This document shows, in pieces, positions 1-4,807 of a stretch of DNA of 6,849 nt (within the stretch, counting starts at the first letter, position 1; each line of letters opens with the position of its first letter). The stretch is taken from the NCBI GenBank assembly GCA_023145655.1, contig JAGLDI010000119.1, positions 1 through 6,849 of the forward strand. Reading direction: 5' to 3'. The translations under genes and the position numbers were made by a program. The stretch comes from Desulfuromusa sp. Lineage in GTDB: Bacteria; Desulfobacterota; Desulfuromonadia; Desulfuromonadales; Geopsychrobacteraceae. The notes below the pieces were generated by a model. That model saw only the letters and a list, made by a program, of their open reading frames with translations. It searched no databases and was not told the origin of the DNA.

Positions 1-17
1 GGAGAGAGAAGTGAACT

Positions 18-46
18 TTGCAATAAAAAACAAACCATGTTATACC
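18..46 (+). promoter_or_regulatory. Predicted sigma70 promoter of the TRAP transporter operon
   Basis: A -35-like TTGCAA (18-23) is separated by 17 bases from a -10-like TATACC (41-46). TG at 38-39 followed by one base makes this an extended -10 (TGnTATACC). Transcription would begin near base 53, about 16 bases before the first leader hairpin, so the whole leader would be transcribed. A TTGGCAC at 49-55 resembles a sigma54 -24 box, but the matching -12 GC is absent and a start from it would truncate the hairpin. Four of six bases match in each box. The arrangement (TTG, 17 bases, TATAC) is the same as upstream of eutS. Confidence 0.5.
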
Positions 47-68
47 GTTTGGCACAGGATTTATAAAT

Positions 69-143
69 TATCACTCAACGGTGAGTGATGTGGCAATGAT
101 GCTTGTATGGAGATGCGAATGGTTCTCTTGCAGGCATTTTTTT
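69..143 (+). promoter_or_regulatory. ANTAR-type dual-hairpin antitermination leader upstream of dctQ
   Basis: P1 is a perfect 7-bp stem (ATCACTC 70-76 with GAGTGAT 83-89, extendable by a T-G wobble 69/90) closed by the six-base loop AACGGT (77-82). The loop has A at position 1 and G at position 4, the hallmark of RNAs bound by ANTAR proteins such as EutV and NasR. A candidate P2 follows at once: GGC (92-94) pairs with GCT (101-103) around hexaloop AATGAT (95-100), again A1 and G4, with a weak wobble extension outward. The 3' half of P2 is the start of the terminator stem beginning at 99, so the two folds exclude each other. That is the known EutV mechanism, in which protein bound to P1-P2 lets RNA polymerase read through. 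The architecture and several sequence blocks recur upstream of eutS. P1 is convincing; P2 is short and less certain. Confidence 0.8.
99..143 (+). terminator. Intrinsic terminator in the TRAP operon leader, predicted EutV-controlled
   Basis: ATGCTTG (99-105) pairs with CAGGCAT (131-137). The helix continues through T106-G130 and A107-T129, and, after a bulged T108, as GGAGA (109-113) with TTCTCT bases 124-128. The loop is about 10 bases (114-123). The stem runs into seven Ts (137-143). It lies about 60 bases before the dctQ start, so it is a conditional attenuator and not the end of an upstream gene. The last 15 bases (130-144) are identical to the end of the terminator upstream of eutS (3377-3391). 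Confidence 0.8.
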
Positions 144-202
144 GTTTACCAGTAGATAGATAGATTTAGTTTGAGTTTGTGACAGGAGGAATGGGAAAAA
201 AA

Positions 203-715
203 ATGCCAAAATTTATCTGTCTTTATGTCCGATATGTTGATGCCGTTTCCATTAAAATTGGTCGAGCAGCGATGTATTTAATCTTTGTTATGATCGGGGT
301 TTTGCTGCTGGGCTCAATCACGCGAAATGTTCTGCACATGCCACTTTCCTGGACGGTGGAAATGGCACAGTTTATCATAACGGCCTATTATATTGCTGGT
401 GGGGCTTACTCAATGATCTTGAGAGAGCATGTTCGAATGGACTTGCTCTACGAACGATTTTCAGAAAAAAACCGGGCCAGAGTTGATGTTGTCACCACAT
501 TCTTTCTCCTGTTTTATCTTGTCATAATGCTCTTTGGATCGGTTTCCAGTACCATGTATGCGATTGAGTATGGACAGCGAAACTTTTCTCAATGGAACCC
601 CTCGATGATCCCGATCAAACTGATTATGGTCGCAGGTATATTTTTGATGATTCTAGAATCGATATCATTTTTCTTTAAGGACCTGGCGGTAGCAATAGGA
701 AGAAAAATCTCATGA
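203..715 (+). CDS. dctQ: TRAP transporter small membrane subunit, DctQ family
   Basis: Small integral membrane subunit of a tripartite ATP-independent periplasmic (TRAP) transporter; it pairs with the large DctM subunit in the inner membrane to form the cation-coupled permease. The 170-residue product has four hydrophobic segments (about 20-42, 51-73, 95-117, 133-155). It keeps family features: a Trp/Glu pair at the start of helix 2 (W50, E53), a GGAY stretch and HVRMD (76-80) after it. The start is uncertain. AGGAGG (184-189) is the only good ribosome binding site and suits ATG 203 with a long 13-base spacing; ATG 191 is too close (1 base) and GTG 179 lies upstream of it. A run of eight As (196-203) abuts the chosen start. 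The stop overlaps dctM by ATGA, indicating translational coupling. Substrate cannot be read from this subunit. Confidence 0.93.
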   Translation: MPKFICLYVRYVDAVSIKIGRAAMYLIFVMIGVLLLGSITRNVLHMPLSWTVEMAQFIITAYYIAGGAYSMILREHVRMDLLYERFSEKNRARVDVVTTFFLLFYLVIMLFGSVSSTMYAIEYGQRNFSQWNPSMIPIKLIMVAGIFLMILESISFFFKDLAVAIGRKIS

Positions 716-2034
716 GTTATGAATTGATCGCCCTCACAATGTTTGGAGGGATGCTGCTTCTGATGCTGACCGGTCAGCGTGTCTTTGCCGCAATTGGTTT
801 TGTCTCTGCAGCTGCAGCGTTGTTGCTCTACGGTAATGGTGCTGTTGAAATGCCATTTAACGCGGCATTCAAACTGTTTAACTGGTATCCGATGTTGACC
901 CTGCCGCTGTTTGTTTACATGGGATATGTCCTTTCTGAATCGGGTATAGCCGATGATCTTTATACGATGTTTCATGTCTGGTTTGGTAATATTCATGGAG
1001 GATTAGCTGTTGGTACAATTGGGTTGATGGTGGTTATTTCAGCCATGAATGGACTCAGCGTTGCCGGTATGGCTATTGGTGCAACGATTGCCCTTCCAGA
1101 GATGTTGCGGCGTAATTATGACAAGGTCATGATTACGGGTGTTGTGCAGGCCGGAAGTTCACTGGGGATATTGGTGCCGCCCAGCGTGGTTCTGGTTCTC
1201 TATGGCATGATCGCCCGTCAACCTGTGGGTCGACTCTGGCTGGCTGGTGTTATCCCTGGCTTAATGATGGCAGCAATGTTTGCCATCTATATCGTCATCA
1301 GATGTAAACTACAACCCCATCTGGCCCCTGTGGTCAGCAAGGAAGAGCTGGACATACCATTCAAAGAAAAACTCAAGCTGTTAAAAGCAGGGATTATTCC
1401 ATTTTTAATTTTCTTTTTCATGACCGGTTTATTTCTTATGGGAGTTACCAGCTTGGTGGAAAGTTCAGCTGTTGGGGCTACTGCTGCAACAATTGCTGCA
1501 ATTGCTAAACGGTCTTTCAACCGGAGAGTTATCGAAGAGTCGGTCAGAAAAACTCTGGGAATTTCCTGCATGTTTATGTGGGTGATTTTAGCAGCACTCT
1601 CTTTTGGAGCTGTTTTTGACGGGATTGGAGCCGTCAAGGCGATTGAGGCTTTGTTTATTACAAAATGGGACCTGAGCCCCTGGCAGATACTGGTCATGAT
1701 GCAACTGTCCTATATTGTCATGGGGATGTTTTTAGATGATACGGCAATGTTGGTTATTGTTGCCCCACTTTATGTTCCGTTAATTATTTCGTTAGGATTT
1801 AACCCGATCTGGTATGGGGTTTTATACACAATTACCTGCCAGATTGCTTATATGACACCCCCGTTCGGTTATAATCTATTTTTGATGCGGGCGATGGCAC
1901 CCCCAGAAATAACTTTGCCAGATATTTACCGATCTATTATCCCATTTGTATTGATTATGGTTTTTGCTCTGATATTAATCATGGTTTTTCCACAGATTAC
2001 CTTGTGGCTGCCCGATTATATATATTCAAGATAA
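712..2034 (+). CDS. dctM: TRAP transporter large membrane subunit, DctM family
   Basis: Large permease subunit of the TRAP transporter, expected to carry the ion-coupled substrate path (Na+ in characterised members, with an elevator-type mechanism). The 440-residue product is hydrophobic almost throughout, with roughly a dozen membrane segments, close to the usual 425-440 of the family. Recognisable features include GSSLGILVPPS (148-158), the equivalent region of the second half with GMFLDDTAM around D342-D343, and TPPFGYN (382-388). These correspond to the two helical-hairpin regions near the ion and substrate sites in known DctM structures. AGGAAG (697-702) is 9 bases before the ATG, and the start overlaps the dctQ stop by four bases, which fixes the start. 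No frameshift or truncation is seen. Confidence 0.96.
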   Translation: MSYELIALTMFGGMLLLMLTGQRVFAAIGFVSAAAALLLYGNGAVEMPFNAAFKLFNWYPMLTLPLFVYMGYVLSESGIADDLYTMFHVWFGNIHGGLAVGTIGLMVVISAMNGLSVAGMAIGATIALPEMLRRNYDKVMITGVVQAGSSLGILVPPSVVLVLYGMIARQPVGRLWLAGVIPGLMMAAMFAIYIVIRCKLQPHLAPVVSKEELDIPFKEKLKLLKAGIIPFLIFFFMTGLFLMGVTSLVESSAVGATAATIAAIAKRSFNRRVIEESVRKTLGISCMFMWVILAALSFGAVFDGIGAVKAIEALFITKWDLSPWQILVMMQLSYIVMGMFLDDTAMLVIVAPLYVPLIISLGFNPIWYGVLYTITCQIAYMTPPFGYNLFLMRAMAPPEITLPDIYRSIIPFVLIMVFALILIMVFPQITLWLPDYIYSR

Positions 2035-2041
2035 CTAAAAG

Positions 2042-2055
2042 GACCTTTATAGGTC
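2042..2055 (+). repeat. Small hairpin between dctM and dctP
   Basis: GACCT (2042-2046) and AGGTC (2051-2055) form a perfect 5-bp stem with a TTAT loop, eight bases after the dctM stop. No T run follows, so it is not a terminator. Binding proteins are needed in excess over membrane subunits, and a hairpin here could protect dctP mRNA from 3'-5' decay of the upstream part. It is short and may have no function. Confidence 0.35.
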
Positions 2056-2104
2056 ATGGTCATGTCCGGCACTTATCTCTAACCCTAAGCAGAGGAGTCA
2101 ACCG

Positions 2105-3202
2105 ATGAAAGATGAAAAAATCGTAACTCAACCTCAGGATCAGAAAAACAGCCGTCGAGATTTTATCAAGAAAGCAGGGATTGCAACCACAGGCGCTGTT
2201 GCCGCTTCAACGGTGTTTAGTGCCCCCTATGTTTATTCTGCCTCCAATCCGATTAAGTGGCGCCTGCAAACCTATTCAGGTGCAGCTCTAGGTGCTCATG
2301 TTATCAAACCCCAGATAGAAGCATTTAACCGTGCCGCACACGGCCAGATGGAAATTGAACTGTATTTTGCCGATCAGCTGGTTGCCACCGGAGAGCTTTT
2401 CCGTGCGATGCAAAATGGGATGATCGATGCGGTACAGAGTGATGATGCAACCATGGCATCTCCGGTTGATATCAATGTGTTTGGTGGATACTTCCCATTT
2501 GCCACACGCTACAGCCTCGATGTCCCGGTTCTATTCAAATACTATGGTTTGAACGAAATCTGGCAGGAAGCCTATGACGAAGTCAGAAATGTAGAATGGC
2601 TTGGCGCCGGCGCTTGGGATCCACTACATATCTTTAGTAAAAAGCCGATTAATAGCCTGGCGGATATGAAGGGTAAGCGGGTGTTTGGTGTACCAACAGC
2701 AGGAAAGTTCCTGTCTCGTTACGGCCTGGTTCCCGTTACCTTGCCTTGGGACGATATTGAAGTTGCCATCCAAACAGGTGAGCTTGATGGTGTTGCCTGG
2801 TGTGGATTTACCGAAGCCTATGAAGTTGGCTGGGCTGATGTTTGTAACTATGCCCTGCTGAATAACGTGACTGGTGCCTGGTTCGGTTCATATTTTGCCA
2901 ACAGCAAGAGCTGGAAAAAAGTTCCGCCACATCTCCAGGAACTGTTCAAGCTCTCAATGGATAGCTCTCATTACTATCGTCAGGTCTGGTATTGGGGTGG
3001 TGAGGCCAAATTACGTGTTGGTGGCAAGAAAATGGAATTGACTACCATCCCGGCAGCAGAGTGGGATCAGGTGGTGAGTGATTCAGAAAGCTTCTGGGAT
3101 GATATGTCTTCAATCAGTCCAAGAGCAGCAAAAGTTGTCAACATCTTTAAAGAGTATTCAAAAGTAATGCACAAAGCAGGTGTCCCTTATCGTTATAGTT
3201 AG
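2105..3202 (+). CDS. dctP: Tat-exported TRAP transporter substrate-binding protein, DctP family
   Basis: Periplasmic solute-binding protein that captures the substrate and delivers it to DctQM. The 365-residue precursor has a twin-arginine signal: SRRDFIKK (16-23), a hydrophobic stretch, and probable cleavage near residue 45-46 (VYS/AS). It should therefore be exported folded by Tat. The rest matches the DctP fold, including the MKGKRVFGVP strand region (188-197) and IQTGELDG just before 229. At the position where most DctP proteins carry the carboxylate-binding arginine (KGxKxR), this protein seems to have F194. Aromatic residues are abundant in likely pocket regions (W52, W165, W171, W232, Y239, W243, W295, W297). 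AGAGGAG (2091-2097), 7 bases before the ATG, sets the start. The leader shared with eutS suggests ethanolamine or a related amine as substrate; this is inference. Confidence 0.95.
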   Translation: MKDEKIVTQPQDQKNSRRDFIKKAGIATTGAVAASTVFSAPYVYSASNPIKWRLQTYSGAALGAHVIKPQIEAFNRAAHGQMEIELYFADQLVATGELFRAMQNGMIDAVQSDDATMASPVDINVFGGYFPFATRYSLDVPVLFKYYGLNEIWQEAYDEVRNVEWLGAGAWDPLHIFSKKPINSLADMKGKRVFGVPTAGKFLSRYGLVPVTLPWDDIEVAIQTGELDGVAWCGFTEAYEVGWADVCNYALLNNVTGAWFGSYFANSKSWKKVPPHLQELFKLSMDSSHYYRQVWYWGGEAKLRVGGKKMELTTIPAAEWDQVVSDSESFWDDMSSISPRAAKVVNIFKEYSKVMHKAGVPYRYS

Positions 3203-3212
3203 GAATTGTTAC

Positions 3213-3244
3213 TTTCTCCCCTGCATTTTTATGCAGGGGAGAAA
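3213..3244 (+). terminator. Strong 14-bp hairpin after dctP, probable 3' end of the TRAP operon
   Basis: Bases 3213-3226 pair perfectly with 3231-3244 around a TTTT loop, starting 10 bases after the dctP stop. The stem has a CTCCCC/GGGGAG core and A-T ends. On neither strand is it followed by a long T run, so it is not a textbook intrinsic terminator. It may act as a weak or factor-assisted terminator, or as a 3' stabiliser of the binding-protein message. It separates the TRAP unit from the eut promoter. Confidence 0.6.
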
Positions 3245-3250
3245 AGATTT

Positions 3251-3262
3251 CGCCTGCAGGCG
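3251..3262. repeat. 12-bp perfect palindrome upstream of the eutS promoter
   Basis: CGCCTGCAGGCG is its own reverse complement. It lies about 17 bases upstream of the predicted -35 box of the eut operon, where an activator or repressor dimer could bind. An eight-base palindrome AAGCGCTT (3273-3280) overlaps the -35 edge. No known operator is recognised, and a 12-mer palindrome could occur by chance. Confidence 0.35.
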
Positions 3263-3278
3263 TATCGGTATAAAGCGC

Positions 3279-3307
3279 TTGCTGTATTAATTGAACTGCA
3301 CTATACA
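3279..3307 (+). promoter_or_regulatory. Predicted sigma70 promoter of the eut operon
   Basis: TTGCTG (3279-3284) and TATACA (3302-3307) are 17 bases apart. The start would be near 3314, just before the P1 hairpin of the leader at 3317. The boxes resemble those of the TRAP promoter (TTGCAA, 17 bases, TATACC). An alternative TATAAA at 3269-3274 has no clear -35 partner. Confidence 0.5.
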
Positions 3308-3316
3308 AAGAAGGAC

Positions 3317-3390
3317 GATCATGCAACGGCGTATGATCAAAGGCAAAGAATGCTTGCATGGGAATGAACGGTTTCCGCAGGCATTTTTTT
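3317..3390 (+). promoter_or_regulatory. ANTAR-type dual-hairpin antitermination leader upstream of eutS
   Basis: P1 is an 8-bp stem (GATCATGC 3317-3324 with GTATGATC 3331-3338, one G-T wobble) with hexaloop AACGGC (3325-3330), A1 and G4 conserved. Candidate P2 is AGGC (3341-3344) with GCTT (3352-3355) around AAAGAAT (3345-3351). This loop begins A..G like an ANTAR target but has seven bases, so it is less regular than P1. The 3' side of P2 is also the 5' side of the terminator stem, giving the mutually exclusive folds expected for EutV control. Finding it directly upstream of eutS, in an operon that itself encodes EutV and EutW, supports the assignment and implies positive autoregulation. Confidence 0.85.
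3349..3390 (+). terminator. Intrinsic terminator in the eutS leader, predicted EutV-controlled
   Basis: AATGCTTGC (3349-3357) pairs over 9 bp with GCAGGCATT (3377-3385, one G-T). After a two-base bulge (3358-3359), GGGAA (3360-3364) pairs with TTTCC (3372-3376), leaving loop TGAACGG (3365-3371). Seven Ts (3384-3390) complete the terminator. It precedes the eutS start by about 48 bases, so without antitermination the eut operon should be switched off here. Confidence 0.88.
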
Positions 3391-3438
3391 GTGAAGCACC
3401 GGGGTTTTTTACTTTTGCAGAACTGACTAGGCTTGATT

Positions 3439-3786
3439 GTGTCCGAAGAAAAACAACGCATGATTCAAGAGTATGTGCCGGGTAAACAGCTGACGCTGGC
3501 GCATCTGATTGCTAATCCACAAAAAGCCATTTGCCAGAGCCTTGGTCTGGATGAAGAGGCGACTGGTGCTATTGGCATATTAACTATCACTCCCGGTGAG
3601 GCCGCTATTATTGCCGCCGATGTTGCGACTAAAGCAGCAGATATCGAGATTGGTTTCCTTGACCGGTTTGGTGGGGCGGTTGTTCTGGTTGGTGACGTCG
3701 CAAGTGTTGAAGCGGCCATTAGCAACGTGCTGGATGTTTTTGAAACGGTTCTCCATTTTGCCATAACCGAGATCACCCGTTCATAG
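3439..3786 (+). CDS. eutS: EutS, ethanolamine microcompartment shell protein
   Basis: A single-domain, circularly permuted BMC protein that forms bent hexamers in the shell of the ethanolamine microcompartment, which confines acetaldehyde. The 115-residue product matches remembered E. coli EutS (111 aa) along its length: [17 protein letters not shown] near the N terminus, [11 protein letters not shown] (44-54) and [16 protein letters not shown] in the second half. The glycine responsible for the hexamer bend in E. coli EutS (G39) aligns with G43 here, so a bent shell hexamer is expected. GTG 3439 is chosen because AGG (3429-3431) lies 7 bases upstream and the N terminus then aligns with the family; TTG 3433 is too close to that site. 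It is the first gene after the antitermination leader and is followed by eutP six bases later. Confidence 0.96.
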   Translation: MSEEKQRMIQEYVPGKQLTLAHLIANPQKAICQSLGLDEEATGAIGILTITPGEAAIIAADVATKAADIEIGFLDRFGGAVVLVGDVASVEAAISNVLDVFETVLHFAITEITRS

Positions 3787-3795
3787 CGAGGGTTG

Positions 3796-4224
3796 ATGAA
3801 TAAAATTTTACTGATCGGCAAAACGGGCAGCGGTAAAAGCTCTCTGATCCAAAGCCTGCAGGGGGAGGATATTATTTATAGAAAGACCCAGGCGATCACA
3901 TTTAATGGAATGTTTGTTGATTCGCCAGGAGAGTTTTTAGAGAATCGTCGTCTCTATCCGGCGTTGATGACTTCTTCAGTCAATTGTAACATTATTGCCC
4001 TGGTGCAGGATGCTACGGCAATCAACAGTGTTTTCCCGCCGAAGTTTGCATCGATGTTCAAGAAAAGAATGATCGGTATTATCACCAAGATCGATAAGAA
4101 GAAGAGCCATCTGGAGCGGGCAGAGAAATTCCTCCGCCGGGCCGGTACCGATGAAATTATCAGAACCAGCGCGACAGAAAATATCGGACTTGAAGCCCTT
4201 AGAGATACCATTACCGGGGAATAA
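3796..4224 (+). CDS. eutP: EutP, P-loop NTPase of the EutP/PduV family
   Basis: A small GTPase-like protein of eut operons. EutP from Salmonella has been reported to have acetate kinase activity, and the related PduV is associated with microcompartment localisation; which role applies here is not known. The 142-residue product has Walker A GKTGSGKS (8-15), a switch region DSPGE (42-46, DxxG-like), TKID (97-100) in place of NKxD, and TSA (124-126) as the G5 element. RKTQAITFN (29-37) is typical of the family. It is slightly shorter than the E. coli protein (159 aa), lacking its C-terminal tail. GAGGG (3788-3792) is only 3 bases before the ATG; TTG 3793 is even closer, so ATG is preferred. It lies between eutS and eutV with small gaps, in one operon. 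Confidence 0.95.
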   Translation: MNKILLIGKTGSGKSSLIQSLQGEDIIYRKTQAITFNGMFVDSPGEFLENRRLYPALMTSSVNCNIIALVQDATAINSVFPPKFASMFKKRMIGIITKIDKKKSHLERAEKFLRRAGTDEIIRTSATENIGLEALRDTITGE

Positions 4225-4227
4225 TTT

Positions 4228-4800
4228 ATGAAATACAAAATTGTCATTGCTGATGATGAGCCCATTACCCGGCTGAATATGTACGAGATCCTCGTTGGTG
4301 CGGGCTACGAGGTTGTCGGTGAGGCGGGTGATGGATTTGATGCTCTTGACCTCTGTCGGGACCACCATCCTGATCTTGCCTTGCTGGATATCAAAATGCC
4401 CCTGATTGACGGGCTAAAAGTTGCGCAATTGCTCAAGGAAGAACAGCTTGCCGGAAGTATTCTGCTGCTGACGGCTTATAGTGGTACAGAGTTTGTCGAT
4501 CAAGCTAAGGAGATTGGGGTCGAAGGTTATTTGGTGAAACCGATTTCTGAGGATTCTCTTCTGCCGATGGTTGAGGTTGCAATTGCCAAAGGGCGGGAGA
4601 TGGATCAAATGCGGGCCGATATCAGCCGTGCTAAAGATGAGTTAGAGGGGCGTAAATTGATTGAGAGAGCCAAGGGAATTCTGATGGCGCAGGAAAAGCT
4701 GAGTGAAGATGCTGCCTACAAGAAAATCCGTAAAATCAGCATGGATAAGGGGCGACCGATGAAAGATATTGCCAGGGCGCTTTTACTGAACAGTGACTGA
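4228..4800 (+). CDS. eutV: EutV, ANTAR-domain response regulator (RNA-binding antiterminator)
   Basis: Output half of the EutVW two-component system. When phosphorylated it dimerises and binds dual-hairpin RNAs, preventing terminator formation. The receiver domain (about 1-120) has the acidic pair D9-D10, phosphoacceptor D54, T82 and K104. A helical linker (about 121-140) leads to the ANTAR domain (about 138-187), with characteristic LIERAKGILMAQEKLSEDAAY and a later GRPMKDIA. The product is 190 aa, the normal length. GGGGA (4216-4220) is 7 bases before the ATG; the gap from eutP is 3 bases. The predicted targets are the two leaders in this window (69-143 and 3317-3390), so EutV would control its own operon and the TRAP transporter operon. 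Confidence 0.97.
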   Translation: MKYKIVIADDEPITRLNMYEILVGAGYEVVGEAGDGFDALDLCRDHHPDLALLDIKMPLIDGLKVAQLLKEEQLAGSILLLTAYSGTEFVDQAKEIGVEGYLVKPISEDSLLPMVEVAIAKGREMDQMRADISRAKDELEGRKLIERAKGILMAQEKLSEDAAYKKIRKISMDKGRPMKDIARALLLNSD

Positions 4801-4807
4801 GGTGTCG

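Noticed and set aside
49..65. A sigma54-like promoter (TTGGCAC followed by TTATA).
   Set aside because: The -12 GC is missing, and a start about 24 bases downstream of the -24 element would cut into the P1 hairpin. The extended -10 sigma70 promoter fits better.
153..164. A short TAGA triplet repeat between the leader terminator and dctQ.
   Set aside because: Only three copies of a four-base unit; no function suggested and likely chance.
589..996. A 135-codon minus-strand open frame across the dctQ/dctM junction.
   Set aside because: It is antisense to two well-supported membrane protein genes and its product resembles no known protein; such frames are expected by chance.
3321..3485. A 54-codon open frame starting at ATG 3321 with AAGGA five bases upstream, as a possible leader peptide.
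   Set aside because: Its start lies inside the P1 stem, it reads through the terminator and into eutS in another frame, the peptide has no recognisable features, and the TRAP leader has no counterpart. RNA structure explains the region better.
3465..3821. A 118-codon minus-strand open frame opposite eutS.
   Set aside because: Low-complexity Ser/Ala/Thr-rich translation, typical of the complement of an Ala/Gly/Val-rich shell gene.
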